A DNA stretch of 64,000 nucleotides from Aptenodytes patagonicus (Eukaryota > Chordata > Aves > Sphenisciformes > Spheniscidae), in NCBI RefSeq assembly GCF_965638725.1, contig NC_134949.1, forward strand, positions 9,856,951 to 9,920,950. The letters run 5' to 3'. Both the position numbers and the translations under genes were made by a program. Every line of letters begins with the position of its first letter. The stretch's first letter is position 1. The notes beneath the pieces were generated by a model that saw nothing but the letters and a program-made list of their open reading frames with translations, was not told the origin of the DNA and ran no database searches. This document shows, in pieces, positions 1 to 13,350 of this stretch.

Positions 1-383
1 TTGTTGTGGGTTTATTTCTTTAACACTCATCCTAAGTCAGTATTTGCAAGCAAACTGAATGTGTCTGTATTATCATATTATTATGTATTTGTGTTGTGAT
101 CACTCCAAAAGCCTGAAACCTTACCTTGTGCTCTCTGAACAGGCCAACAGTACCAAACTTGGTTTCTAATGGGTTCATGGGCCAAAGTACATGCTTTAAC
201 AGTCTATATTTAGCTCAGTGCAGAACAGGTGTCCTTGTTATAGCAGGAAGTAAGAGGTTTTTTTTTTTTAAATAACTCAATAAAAAAATTGTAATTATCA
301 TATTGATAAGTTCCTGATAAGTTCCTTACTATCCTAGAGCATCCAGTTGGGAAATCTGGTTTTTTTTGGTTGTGTTTTTTTTT

Positions 384-405
384 TGTGTGTGTGTGTGTGT
401 GTGTG
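384..405. repeat. (GT)n microsatellite
   Basis: About eleven uninterrupted GT units, directly after a T run. Confidence 0.9.
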
Positions 406-1715
406 AACGTTTCTGTGTTTTTTGTGTTTTTCTTTTAAATTTTATTATTGTTTTTATTATTTTGGTCTTTTTTTCCTCAGGATTTCTTCTGTTTCTACCC
501 TTTTCTACTTATCCTTCTCTATATTTTTTTTTACTTTATTTCCATTCCCTGTCATCACTTATTTTTATTGCCACAGTCAGCTCCAAGGTAGCTTACACTT
601 TTGCACTAGAAATTATGACCAGAAATTATTAACAGATAATGCTGCTTGAAAATGGATGGGACATGTCTCTGCAGGCTAAGACAGCGTTTGCTTTGTTCTC
701 CTGTATCTTAACTCTGGAAGCAGTTGTTTTGTTTAACATCGCTCAATAGTGTACAAATGCATACTCACAATGAACGGACTTAAAGCTTAGAGTGTGGTCC
801 TGGAGCTCACCTTGTTACACTCACTTATTACAGCAGTTTGCAAGGCCTGCTTTGTAGGGCTAAGAAATAGCTTGCAGGATGACTGGGGAAAGGACTGGCC
901 CATGGCATTATTTCTTCAGCTTCATTGCTACATAAATGGCAAAATAAGGAAAGAGTTATTAAAATGATTGGCTACTTTTTCTTCTTATTTTCTATTTAAG
1001 CAGCTATCCCAGAAGACTGGCTGTCATTAAAAATTCACATTTGATTTTCTGCTGAAGGGAAAGCAAGTCACTCACTCTCCGATAAATCCTCAGATAATGA
1101 ATATAATACAAAGTTTTCATACCGGCTTTGCAGGGATGTTCCTGGGCAACTAAAGGTCCTGATCATTTTTTGGCATGCTGCGTATTTCTCTTAGCTCTGT
1201 TCTTCTTTCTCTTACCCTGCATACACAGTGCTTCACTATATCTAGTAACTCGGCCATTATATTTGTTAGAGAAACAGGAATTCTGCTTCCATGAACGTTA
1301 TATTAATCTTGGAGCTGTATTGAAAATGTCCTCAATCACCATCATTATATTCTTTGCGCACAGTAATTTACTGTGGTGGCTGTAATCAGCAAATCATCTA
1401 TAGCGTTCACATGGAAGAAGGCAATCTTACTTGCCTCACTATTGCATCCGTTGTTCTCTTCAGCAATTTAGTTCTGCATATCATGCATGAAAGGCCTGTA
1501 GTGTAGTAACAATATTACACTATGTTAGCTGGGGTATCTGTGAATTACAATTGTGCTTCAGGTAATATTTGCCCAAGCACCAAGAGAAGTAAAGCACTAT
1601 GCTTTGACTTAATCAGAGCAGTACAAAAGAGAGCAACATAAATCATTTACTATAGCAAGCCAGACAGTGCCAGCAAACCAGTACAGTTGTGGAGAGAAGA
1701 ATTTACCCCCTTTTT

Positions 1716-1738
1716 AAAAAAAAAAAAAAAAAAAAAAA
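1716..1738. repeat. poly-A tract (23 A)
   Basis: An uninterrupted run of 23 A following five T. It is not attached to a recognisable retroposon body on its left side. Confidence 0.85.
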
Positions 1739-2150
1739 TGCAAAAAAACCTACCTGATAGTCTGTATAGTGTATATACGTAGCCATTCTTTGATTATAAT
1801 ACATTGGCAGGGCTGGGTATGGTAGTTTTCCTAGCTGAAACCTGAAATTCCAGAGATGTGAAAAACAGTGAACTTTTTTGAACTTCAGAGACTGTAAGGC
1901 TTGGGCTGTATTTTTTCTCATTTTGTGCAAGAAAACTCACAGAAGTTGCACTGCTTCACATCTGACTGATGATTTTGATTTACTCTACTGTCAGAGTTGA
2001 TCATTCAATCACTAACTATAACGGTCCCTTCAAAACCATGACTGCTATCTTTCAGGTCTGAGAAACAACTTCACATTACTGCCTTTGCACTAAGATATAT
2101 CCAAGATGCACCTTGCTTAGAAATCCCAAAGAAATAACTAAACTGATCCT

Positions 2151-2174
2151 TTGTTGTTGTTGTTGTTGTTGTTG
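2151..2174. repeat. (TTG)n microsatellite
   Basis: Eight tandem TTG/TGT units. Confidence 0.9.
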
Positions 2175-2405
2175 CTTTACATAGTTTTCTTCATTTAAGT
2201 GTATTAGCAACTGCACAGGAGGAGTGCTAAAACTTCACAAAAAAGTAAACATTTGCTGTTCTACTTGGTGTCTATATTATATGATTTTGTGCTTTGCGAA
2301 TCCTGGTCACTTCAGATGTGCAATACCTTTAGGTTCCTGTAGTAATGTGTTTTGACCATCTTGGAATACCATTCCGTGAATTGTCTGTTGTCTATTAAGA
2401 GTCCC

Positions 2406-2602
2406 TAGGGTGGTGAAACACTGGCACAGGTTGCCCAGAGAGGTGGTGGCTGCCCCATCCCTGGAAACATTCAAGGTCAGGTTGGATGGGGCTCTGAGCA
2501 ATCTGATCTAGTTGAAGATGTCCCTGCCCACGGCAGGGGGGTTGGACTACATGACCTTTAAAGGTCCCTTCCAACCCAAACTATTCTATGATTCTATGAT
2601 AA
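2406..2602 (+). mobile_element. CR1 LINE 3' fragment (copy A)
   Basis: This is the last 200 bases of a CR1 non-LTR retrotransposon in + orientation. It starts in the codons for the conserved '[13 protein letters not shown]' end of ORF2 (here 'gtggtgaaacactggcac'), runs through the 3' UTR hairpin region (TTGGACTA.ATGACC, GGTCCCTTCCAACCC) and ends in an ATTCTATGATTCTATG tail. It is severely 5'-truncated, as is usual for CR1. It resembles the copy at 17.8 kb, sharing the 'gaggtggtggctgccccatcc' stretch, and not the younger copies at 2.8, 25 and 42 kb. Confidence 0.9.
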
Positions 2603-2755
2603 TGGCAGCTATGAGACTTCAGTTTTGCCCTTGTTTCTGCTGGTGAGTTCCTATCAGACTGTGGTCCACAATGGAAGTCAGATTTCCAGATAAGGTTATA
2701 AAGCTATACTGATACTGCATTTGCAGATATCAGGAATGACCTGGTTACCCTCTTA

Positions 2756-3789
2756 TCATAGAATCATAGAATCATAGAATCATAGAATCATTGAGGTTGG
2801 AAAAGACCTCTAAGATCATCGAGTCCAACCGTCAACCCAACACCACCATGCCCACTAAACCATGTCCCTAAGCGCCTCATCTACACGTCTTTTAAATACC
2901 TCCAGGGATGGGGACTCCACCACTTCCCTGGGCAGCCTGTTCCAATGTTTCACCACTCTTTCAGTAAAGAAATTTTTCCTCACATCCAATCTAAACCTCC
3001 CCTGGTGCAACTTGAGGCCATTTCCTCTCGTCCTATCGCTTGTTACTTCGGAGAAAAGACCAACACCCACCTCACTACAACCTCCTTTCAGATAGTTGTA
3101 GAGAGCGATGAGGTCTCCCCTCAGCCTCCTTTTCTCCAGGCTAAACAACCCCAGTTCCCTCAGCCGCTCCTCATAAGACTTGTTCTCCAGACCCCTCACC
3201 AGCCTCGTTGCCCTTCTCTGGACATGCTCCAGCACCTCAACGTCCTTCTTGTAGTGAGGGGCCCAAAACTGAACACAGTATTCGAGGTGCGGCCTCACCA
3301 GGGCCGAGTACAGGGGCACGATCACTTCCCTACTCCTGCTGGCCACACTATTTCTGATACAGGCCAGGATGCCATTGGCCTTCTTGGCCGCCTGGGCACA
3401 CTGCCGGCTCATGTTCAGCCGGCTGTCGACCAACACCCCCAAGTCCTTTTCCGACAGGCAGCTTTCCAGCCACTCTTCCCCAAGCCTGTAGCGCTGCATG
3501 GGGTTGTTGTGGCCCAAGTGCAGGACCCGGCACTTGGCCTTGTTGAACCTCATACAGTTGGCCTGGGCCCATCGATCCAGCCTGTCCAGGTCCCTCTGCA
3601 GAGCCTTCCTACCCTCGAGAAGATCAACACTCCCGCCCAGCTTGGTGTCGTCTGCAAACTTACTGAGGGTGCACTCAATCCCCTCATCCAGATCATCAAT
3701 AAAGATATTAAACAAGACCGGCCCCAGTACTGAGCTCTGGGGAACACCGCTCGTGACCGGCCGCCAACTGGATGTAACTCCATTCACCA
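2756..3789 (-). mobile_element. CR1 LINE, 5'-truncated, ORF2 3' third open (copy B)
   Basis: CR1 in minus orientation. Its 3' tail is four tandem 'atagaatc' units at the left edge. The minus strand stays open for 311 codons (3790-2855), from the reverse-transcriptase motif '[16 protein letters not shown]' through the intact catalytic FADD box ('[11 protein letters not shown]') to the usual ORF2 end 'EALRDMV' and stop. All sequence upstream of the RT SGVPQ motif is missing, so the copy cannot be autonomous. A Gly-to-Ser change after VPQ is visible against its sister copies. It closely resembles copies at 24.8, 37.7 and 42.4 kb and is therefore a relatively recent insertion. Open frames on the + strand here are shadows. 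Confidence 0.95.
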
Positions 3790-4624
3790 ATGGAGTGAAT
3801 TATAAATTCCTCATGATCTGTTTTTAACACTAAGTTGGACCATGGACTGTGAACTTCCCTCCTCCCACCCCTTTTTCTTAGCAGCAATTATTACTATATT
3901 TCAAAGGACAGCAGTAGTTAAAAAACATTCAATAATGATCTGATTTTCAAAGATACTGATTTCATTTGTTACCTGTAACCCATGTAACATGGCATTTAAT
4001 GACCACCTTTAAAAAAAAAGAATCTGACTGTAATATTTGACTTTCCAGTATCAGGGAACTGCTCTAGATAATTCTGGGTTATATGATACTGTGTTTATTT
4101 TGTTGTGCTTGAAGGATTAATTTCTTTAAGGATCACAAGAAACATGCCTGCTCGATACTTTGACAAGGGTACTTCTTAACAGCGTTTACAAAAGATGAAT
4201 CAAGATAGTGTCATTTTAGCCACGAATTTCATTAAGAGTTTTACAGTAGTTGCCATTCTTGCTTTTGAACAAATCTGCATCCCATTAATTTTTTTAGTAC
4301 TATTAGAGAGTCTTGGCACACTGTCCTTTAAAAGTAATTCATAGTACCTTAGCATTGGTTTCTCTGTCATTCATAGAAAGTAGAATCTCTTCCAATAGGA
4401 AAACTATAGTAATTTAAAGACTGTTTCCCCATTTTTTTTTCCAAAAGCTATAGCAGAAGAATACACATGGAAATTACTCCACTATCCATCAGATTTGAGT
4501 TCTAGTAGATGAGCATTTTAGCTGACCTCTTTTGTAAGATTTTGAAACCTTGGTGTACAGATACATTGTTCTGTGGTATTACACTAGGCAGAGTGTAATG
4601 TAAGTGTAAGACACACTTATAAGT
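3790..4624. other. non-genic spacer
   Basis: AT-rich sequence between two CR1 copies. I see no gene or recognisable repeat in it. Confidence 0.5.
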
Positions 4625-4905
4625 GAGTCACAGAATCACAGAATGGTTGAGGTTGGAAGGGACCTCTGGAGGTCATGCAGTCCAACCCTCCAGCTCAAGC
4701 AGGGCCACTTTAGAGCCAGTTGCCCAGGACCGTGTCCAGATGGCTTTTGAGTATCTCCACGGTGGGAGACTCCAAAACCTCTCTGGGCAACCTGTGCCAG
4801 TGCTCAGTCACCCTCACAGTACAAAAGTGTTTCCTGATGTTCAGATGGAAACTCCTGTGTTTCAATTTGTGTCCATTGTCACGCACAGTGTCCGTTCGAC
4901 ATGTA
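4625..4905 (-). mobile_element. CR1 LINE 3' fragment, older subfamily (copy C)
   Basis: Reads as a CR1 3' end on the minus strand. The tail is degenerate ('cacagaatcacagaatgg'), followed by GGTTGAGGTTGGAAGGGACCTC and the 'ctctgggcaacctgtgccagtg' block that encodes the ORF2 C-terminus. The tail repeat and body differ from copies B/F/I, which marks an older subfamily. There is no open frame of note. Confidence 0.9.
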
Positions 4906-7900
4906 TTTAAAACCCCACAGAATAAGCTTAACTAATAAAACCATAAAAAATATTTGTTGTTAAATACTTTTAACTGAAAGGTGCCAAATAGGATCAAAAT
5001 ACTTGAAGTCGGATTTGTGTAGTTTAGGTGTCAAAGCCCAACTTGATGACCTCCAAGCTCCTTCCTCAGTTATTACCATGTCCCAGAGTAGCCCCAGTTC
5101 TTACAGAGACCTAACATTTTCATGTTCCTTGGAGCCTACATTTCTTTCTCTAAATATGAACTGTTCTTCAGTCTTGACAGCGTTGATCAGCTCTATGCAT
5201 AGCTCATGTCTCAGTCTGACCAGGATCCAGAGCTAGACATCTATTTTCCAAGCAGCTTGATCCTAAATGGCTTCATCTGAATCAGTTTTTGACAGATTAG
5301 GCTTCCTTGGAATTGGAAGATTTGAGAATCTCCTTTGAGGAAAAGAGGATGATGCAAAATATTTGGGTGGCTAGAGAAGTTGGTCAGGAAGTAGATGACA
5401 GGATCTGGTTCTTAATTCTGTTCAGAGGAATACAAATCCACATTTCTTTTAAAAGATTCCCTTAACCACAGGCGATAACTAACTCTGAGGTAGGTTCAGT
5501 CTACTCCCCTTTTGAAACCATATTGGTGTTCACGTAAGAATTCAGTATTCATAGAGTTAGAAAAGGTTATTAAGAAAGAGACCAAATATTTTGCTTAGTA
5601 TTTAGGGAACTGGCTGGGAGGGAGGACGACTTGTTACGGTTTCTGTCATGGAAAGCACCCAAACAGTACCAGGTGCAGAAATCAGATTCCAAGGGCTCCT
5701 TCCAATGGAGAGAGAGGAGGAGAAGATAAGCAGCAATACTTCTTAGACTTCACGCTGTATATTCACACACCATGGTTTCTCTCTTCTCTTTCACTTGGAT
5801 GCTATACTCGCTTGTCATCTCTGGGCTTCAACTCGTGCAATAGGTGTAAGAAAGATTGTAAAGAATGGAGATCAAAGGATATGCTCTTGTTATTTACAGT
5901 GTGGCCAGGGCTTCTCTCTGAGTTTGTGAATAAAATAAAAAGTTAAAGTGTTTTTAAATTTGTTTTCCTACTTGTTTTTCTGATGCCTTATGGTAAAAAT
6001 TCCCAACAGGTGTGGTGTGATGGCCAGAGCATTCTGCCCTGCAACCAGTCTAAATATCCTGGCAAGAGTGAGGGACCCTGGGGAGCGGAATATCACGCAT
6101 GACGGGTCTAGCAGCTGGTCATAGCTGTATTGGACAGAGTCAGGACTGCTCAGGGAGATCTGTCACATGCCATCAACTTTAACATAGAAAACCATGTGCC
6201 TCAGCTATCAAAAGTTTGGAAAACATTGTCTATAGTATCTGGATTCATTAATTAGTTCTACTAACATGGATTAAAACATATAGCTGTGATTCTTTTCTTT
6301 GTGCAGTAAAAGATTTGTCCTCCTTTAAAAGAAAGTTCAATGTATTATTTGTGTGTTAAACTCTTGTGTGTAGGTATGGGCATGTAAATCTTTCAATACC
6401 CATGTAGAAAACTTGACCTGTTTTTAGAAAGCCTTCCTGACCTCTTCTTGTCCAGAATTGGAAGATTTGGGTCAACAAATCTTGACATCTGCATTCAGAT
6501 TTTAGTCCTTAGGGATCTGAAGGCCTCTGAATAATTGAGTTTCCACTGTTCATCTCCTCCAGTAGAAAGCTATCAGCAAGCAAACATTTCTGATTAAATA
6601 TGAGTTGCGGGGAAAAAAAAAAAATGTACCATACACATGCTGCTGTCAGTAAAAAACCACCTGGTCAGGCCCTTCCCACCCCACAACAAGCTGAAGATTC
6701 TGTAGTTCAAATATTATCTTGGCTTATTTACAAAATCTAGTGAATTAAGGATTTACTGGTATGAATAAATACATCTTCCTGTGAATATTTACATAATTGC
6801 AGAAAAGCAGGAGTATCTGGTGCAAGTAAAAAGCTATTTCTTCAATATAAAATCGTTTAAAGCATTTTAAACAAAATATCAAAGTGCATCATTCTCAAGA
6901 AATGCTGAGTAAGTGCATGAAGGTTGATTATGTTACAAAGTATGAATACAAAAACTGCCACTAAAATATATTAGCATTCTTGAAAGCTGTGATACCTAAA
7001 TCTAAAACACAGCAAATTCCAAAAGAGATCTTAATCCTAATTAGAACTGGTCATAACTTATATAAAATAATAGTTGCTTTGCATCTAGCCTTTTATTCAT
7101 TTATTATTTTTCCTGATTCCTGAATCAGTTGCCAAACAATCCTAAATTGCCCATGCAACTGGACTGATTCCAATAGTTGCAAAATTGAGTAAACTTTTAA
7201 GAACATGGTTTTGCACATTAAGCCATCAGCTAAGGCATTAAATAAAATATATCAGACATAATCATTCACCATCATTAAAGCTATTTTTAATGGGAAGAGC
7301 TATGGCAATTGCCCATAGCTGTAAGGACCAGTGAGATTAAGAATGGTAGCAATACCAGCATTTTTTCTTTGTGCTCCTATGCATCTAATGTCTGTTTTGT
7401 CACATAGATTGAAATTACTGAAAAGAAAATAAAATTTGAAATCAAGACACAGCTACTATGAGCATAGTAGGAAAAGCTGAAGACTGTATAGTTCATTTGG
7501 CTTTTAAGTTATGCAAGTCTCATTTTCTGGGAAGCTCTTACATTCTACTGATGGGCAATTTAGAAAATTCTTAGATTTTTTTTTTGTCACTAATTGGGAG
7601 CCATTTAATTTATTCAGGCAGATAAGAGATGTGAGTGTGGGAATTGTGTACTCTTAAGACAGTCAAGAATCAAGGTGAAGGAGTTGGACAAAAAGAGACC
7701 TAAGTTTCCCCATGCCAACCTGAGACTTCTTCAGGACTTTGGTATGCCAATTAATCTCTTTGTTTTAATTTGTTTTAAAACCAGAAATAATTATATTTCT
7801 GTAGTCTGGAAGGCTTCAGAGATTCTAAATTTAGCAGAGTTTAGAGAGGCTTCATTGGCAGATGTTCTAAATTATCACTATGTACTTACAAATATGCTCT

Positions 7901-10900
7901 CATTTTCTTAAAGGTTGATACTTCCTGGCAGCATTAACTCAATATTTTCAAGAGACAGATTGCTAATTAATTTTCTAATATTGTGGAAGCACACTAAAAT
8001 TAATAAGTACACAGTCCTACTTAGTACAAATTACTTAACTCTTAAGTTTTGCAATACTGTGTATTGATACATTTTTCATATTACAAATATCTAATTTAAA
8101 GTTTAAAAAAGATTATGCATGAAGTCACATAAGGCATGATACGGAAAATAGGCAGGGAAAGCCCACTGCTACAGTTCATGGAATTATATGAACCAGATGA
8201 TGGATGGTACTTTCTCCTCGCCTTCACGTCACGTCTATATGTTGCTTTCAGGGAAAAAAAAAAAAAATAGTACTATAGTTATATCCAAACCTCAACAGTA
8301 AAGCCATTTCACCATTCTGAAAACTTCCTGCAGCTCTGATTGAACTGTCCCCATCACGTGGTTTACTTCCATCTTGTTCTTCTTCCGTATTTAGACTCTT
8401 CACATCAGCTTTGTTTTGTAGTCTTTTTATCTTCTTACTGTGTTCTGCTTCTTTTGCTTTTTTCAGCTGACTGGTAGCCCCTCTTAAATAAAATCCCTCA
8501 CAGCTATCCAGTAATGGATAACTGGTACCTAACGGAACTACAGTTGGGGTTTTATGCCATTCTTAACTTTCCATGTCTTCTGACTTTTCCCTCCCCCTGC
8601 GTCTTGAAAAGTTAAAATATGTGTTTAAGTAGTAGGAAGAGCATCTGATACTTTACTGAGGTTCATTTCACTTAAATTTAGCAAAAGTTTGTGTCTGAAG
8701 TAGTTCAGAAGACTAACAAACAAAATGTTATCATTAACATATTCAGTGTGGTCTCTATGGTGAGCTCACCAGGGATTGCAAGTTTGATAAAATGGAAGGT
8801 AGAGTGATTGCTATTCAATAATATGCATTTAAAATGTAGCAGCTGCCTTGAAAAGTCCAGGACTAGCAGGAAAACCATTTAATCTAGGAGGATATGCTGA
8901 GTAAAGAACAAATTAAGTTTGTAAACTGAGAGATCTAGGGAAGGGGAATAGAAGCGTCTGCATTTGTGTTGCATGGCAATACCACTTCGAGTTAAGCGTA
9001 AAAATGTGGGAGAGAAAGGGAAGACGATTGATTTGGAACAAAGAGAGGCAGCATAGCCTTCTCATAGGCAGTCTCATCAAAGGAGGTGGGAAGGTCCACT
9101 AACCTTGAAACTTGAAGTTTGTTTCTGAAGGGCACTGCCTACGGGTAGAGTGAACCTAGATAATTATCTTGGCTTCTACAGCTGAACAAACATCAAGAAA
9201 TCATAAATGGCATCTAAAACAAGGTGTTGGATACTAGGATTAAATGACAGGATGTATTTTCTTCTTTTATACTTTTATTCTGTAACACCCTGCCCAGTTT
9301 TGTAATCAAGAAGTTGACACAACTTTGCTAAAATAAAATGTCTCATTTTCATTTTAAGCTTGACTAGTATTTAAAGTGGATTCAGGTAAATAACACACTT
9401 TTACCATGTTCTTACTTATCCAGAAGAAAAAAATCTAAACGGGATGTACGCAAATAAATTATCTCAATGCCTAAATGCAAGCAGTTCTAAAATCTCAGGT
9501 GTTGTGTATATCCCATTCATCTGCAGAAGTCAGAGTGGTGCCTGATATCCAGAGTGTGTGAAGCTTAATCCTGTATTTATGAGTGGCTCTGGCAAGGAAC
9601 AGATAGTAAAAGGACAACCTCTGACTTGGGGAGAGAGCACATTTGCTTTTCAGAGTAATAAATTACTGCCTCTATAGAGCAGCAGGCTCTATAGAGTCCT
9701 CTCTGGGATAGCTGAAAAATATCTCCTGAGTTTATAGTAATTTCCTTCACTTGTCAAATCCAGACCAATGATCTGCATGTAAAACAGTTTCTTTGGGACT
9801 TGTGTACATAGGGGTTCTTCTGAACAATCACGTAGTAAAAAAATTCAATTACCATCACAATTAGAAAGAAAAGGCCATTTGACTTCCACAGACTAGAATT
9901 TTGCTTATTTTTTTAAATGTCAGCTGTATCTTGTTTCCAAAGAATTACACTATTCAATACACAAATTATCTCCAATGTAGTCTTATCTAGTTAATAAATT
10001 GAAATCCTCACAGAGAAGGAACAGAAAAATGTGCAGCTGACAATACAGCTTTCCTCTTCCTAGAGAAGAAAAAAAATCATATTTGACTCTAGGCTTGTTG
10101 CACACTGAGTTTGATTTCCAGAAAAGAGTAGGGCATGCTGGAAAAGCAGTTCAGAACCTTTAATGAGCTAGGGTATTCAGGAAAAAAATTGGAAGACAGG
10201 ATGTCAAGACCATAGTAAAAAAGCCTGCTTCATTTTTCAGCACAAATTTCTCACATCCTGGTTGAATATTGCAGTTTTCCAGGAAGAAGCCTTGTACTTT
10301 TTCTCCCAATCCCACTTGAGAACTATAAAAGCTGCGTATAATCTATCTGCTAGATCACCCTTGTAAAACATGGTTTTCCTAAAAACGTTTTCATTTTGCT
10401 CAAAAAATTTGTTTTCACATGACGTTAATAACAAAAAAAAAAATATTCTCTGTACATTCTTTACAAGATTTCAGTAGAACCTTTAGAAACTATAATACTG
10501 CTGTGGTGTACAAAAAAAGGTCAAGGGTTTTTTTAATTAGTGTTGTCATGCCCTCTGTTATGATTTTATCCTGAGTCTCATGCTTTTCAGTGTTTCATTT
10601 AAAGCTCCATCTCTTGGAAGAAATTTGTTGGACCAAATTCTTAGCTTGTTCATGGGAACTAAGGTTTTAAATAAAACATTGCATGTAAAGAGATTCATAA
10701 TGCTATCAATCCTCAAGATTTTATCTAGTCCTTTGCCCTTCAGGTTGTGGAGAAAATCCCAAGATCATCATTCTTACACGTTCAGATCAGATGAGAAATA
10801 AAAATAATCCAATTATAAGGTGTCTTAAAATTCATGAGGGTGTTGTTTGTTTTTTTTTTTTTTAAACAGTCTCATGATTTATTGTGCCTGGCTTGTGGTT

Positions 10901-11540
10901 TTTTGAGTGTCTGGCTTTGACAGTACAGTTAAATATAGAATGTTCATTCATTTTATTCAATACATTTTCTAAAACTTATCTGTCAAAATCTTTCTGCCAG
11001 TGCATTCAATTTTCCATTTAGCCAGCTGACCCCTTTTTGAGAAAGACAATCAACCTTTTACTTAGCACAGTGCTATAATTTATTTAAATTGTTCTAAATA
11101 TACTTTTTTTCAAAAAAAGTATGTTTTATTTTGTTATAAGTTCAATACTCTTTGTAAAAAGGAATCTTTTTTTTTCCCCTGTGTTGCTTTCTTCAAGACT
11201 TATGCTCTGTGTAAAATCTTCATTTAACACCTACTAAGACATTTTGCACTTCAGTATCCCCTTATCACTGAAACTATCTGGAGAAGAAGATGGAAATACC
11301 TAGGGTGTGTTTAAAAGCGAAAAGTATATAGATCTGCCAGGCTGGTGAGCAGCAGGAGGGGCTACTCATAAGCACTGTTAAATCTTTGTAGAGAGGAAAA
11401 TGTGTAGTATTTAATATTATATAGGGGGTAGCACAGTTTAGGTAGACAAGGCAGAATTTTTTTTTTAAATTCACAACATGATATCTGATCCAGTAAGTAT
11501 TCATTTTAATTGTAAAATGCTAAGAATGCCCAAGGAAGGG
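4906..11540. other. long non-genic stretch
   Basis: 6.6 kb of AT-rich sequence with no gene that I can support. The few open frames (for example 78 codons at 7675 and 73 codons at 10580) have no motif, no convincing splice context and unremarkable codon use. Only short homopolymer runs stand out. Confidence 0.5.
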
Positions 11541-12254
11541 TGTCATGGATGGAGTAAGACAGCACTTCACTTTTAAGAGAAGAGCAACAATATACTTTAT
11601 TGATATAAAACAGTGAGTTAACAAAGTTCAATGATAAATGTGACAGTGGTTTAACAAGATTCAATGGCAAGGTACACTTCATTATCTACTGCATAGAGGG
11701 CAGGGTCAGACAAAACTGTCAGGGAGACCCTCCCGTTGAGTCATGAGGTTCAGAAAGGACCCCCTTGCTTTCTGAACTCCTTCCCAAAGAGGAGTCTAGG
11801 TGCAGCTGGATCCAATCCTAGTCCCAGACTTGGTCAACGGTTTATGTCTAAAGGATTATATATGCGCAATCAATCCTTTATATCACTTAGCTAAGATTTC
11901 AAAGTTTAGCATGCTATTAGTCACTTACCAAGGATCTGTTGCGGCAAGGAAGCTCTCAATCTCAAGGAGTAACTTTGAGAGGCGTCCCTACGCAAGGGGT
12001 GATCCCGCCGTGCAGCCCGCTGCTGTACAGGACAGCTCAACGGGCCCTGGGCTGTCCAGTATTTATAGAGTAGGATGACTGGCTTATATTTGCTTATATT
12101 TGCATATCAGTGAGACATTTAGGTCACTGCTCCAGACAGCCCTTGGCTACTATGTTGCCATCCGTCCCCAAAGTCCAGCATAAGGTGGATGCAGCCATCA
12201 GACCCCCACTGGTGGTCATTGCTTACACGGGGAGGGGGGGAGCACACCGCCACA
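11541..12254 (-). mobile_element. solo LTR of an endogenous retrovirus, 714 bp
   Basis: The element starts TGTCATGG and ends CGCCACA on the + strand, so on the minus strand it begins TG and ends CA. It is flanked by an exact 5-base target duplication, aaggg, at 11536-11540 and 12255-12259. Read on the minus strand it has a TATA box (TATAAATAC, complement of 12059-12067) and, about 460 bases downstream, an AATAAA polyadenylation signal (complement of 11596-11601) followed by a T/G-rich stretch, giving U3-R-U5 order. No internal retroviral sequence lies beside it, so it is a solo LTR left by recombination. A 5-base duplication is typical of ERVL-type (class III) elements; the family is inferred, not matched. 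Confidence 0.85.
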
Positions 12255-12577
12255 AAGGGGAAAAAGAAATTCTTATTGCTGAATTGAAGTTACAAATTCA
12301 GACTAACATAGTGGGGAGTAAGATTCATCTACCTTTTCCTCTGCATGTGAAAAGGCTTTCTGATCTCTACAATCTTTCTCTGTTTATTAGTATAATATTT
12401 GATTTTGGTACTCTGTTCATTTCTAAGCTGGTAATAGAAGTATCCTTTTCTTTATTCTATCACTGAAATTTGAGTCTCTCTCTTATTCTGATCAGAGAGA
12501 CATAGCCATACCTTTACCCTTAACTGATCTCATATATAATCTATCCAACACACAACTGAGGCACATTAGTAGAAACA

Positions 12578-13350
12578 ATCACACAGTTCAACAAGGGGAA
12601 GTGCAAAGTCCTGCACCTGGGGAGGAACAACCACCTTAGGCACAAGTGTATGCTGGGGGCTGATCAGTTGGAAAGCAGCTTTGCAGAAAATGGACCTGGG
12701 GTTCCTGGTGGACACCTAGTTGAACAGGAGCCAGTAACGTGCCCTTGCAACAAAGAAGGGGTAATCTAATGGTAATCTGGGTATCTAACGGTATCCTGGG
12801 CTGCATTGAGTGTTGCCAGCAAGTCGAGGAAGGTGATCCTTCCCCTTTATTCACTGCTAGTGAGGCCACAGCTGCAGTACTATGTCCAGTTCTGGGCTCC
12901 CCAGTATAAGAGAGAGTCCAGTGAAGGGCCACAAAGATGGTTAAGAGCATTTCTCCTATAAGGAAAGGCTGAGTGAGCTGGGATTGTTCAGCCTAGAGAA
13001 GAGAAGGCTTAGGGGGATCTTACCAATGTATACAAACACCTGAAGGGAGGGTGCAAAGAGGACGGAGCCAGGCTCTTTTCAGCCGTGCCCAGTGACAGGA
13101 CAAGAGACAATGGGCACAAACTGAAACACTGGAGGCTTCATCCGAACATCAGGAAACACTTTTTTACTGTGAGAATGACCAACCACTGCAACAGGTTGCC
13201 TTGGTAGGTTGTGGAGTCTCCCACCTTGGAGATATTCAAAAGCTGACATGGTCCTGGGCAACCAGCTCTAGTTGACCCTGTGTGAGCCAGGGGGTTAGAC
13301 TAGATGATGCCAGAGGTCCCTTCCAACCTTACCAGACTGTGATTCTGTGA
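12578..13350 (+). mobile_element. CR1 LINE, old 5'-truncated copy (D)
   Basis: + strand CR1 starting near the ORF2 codons for 'QFNKGKCKVLHLG' and running through the degenerate C-terminal RT/thumb region ('gagaagagaaggctt', 'gacaggacaagagacaatgg') to a 3' UTR ending 'ccttccaaccttaccagactgtgattctgtga'. Several stops and frameshifts break the frame. Its tail reads GATTCTGTGA rather than GATTCTATGA, pointing to an older subfamily than copies B/F/I. Confidence 0.9.

Larger units (their letters stand above)
1..2400. other. non-genic AT-rich stretch
   Basis: No supportable gene. Open frames here are short, low in complexity (Phe/Val-rich from T and GT runs) and have no recognisable protein features. 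The stretch contains a GT microsatellite, a 23-base A run and a TTG trinucleotide run, listed separately. Confidence 0.6.

Noticed and set aside
7675..7911. 78-codon frame in the long left stretch
   Set aside because: No motif, no flanking splice or promoter signal, and of a length expected by chance.
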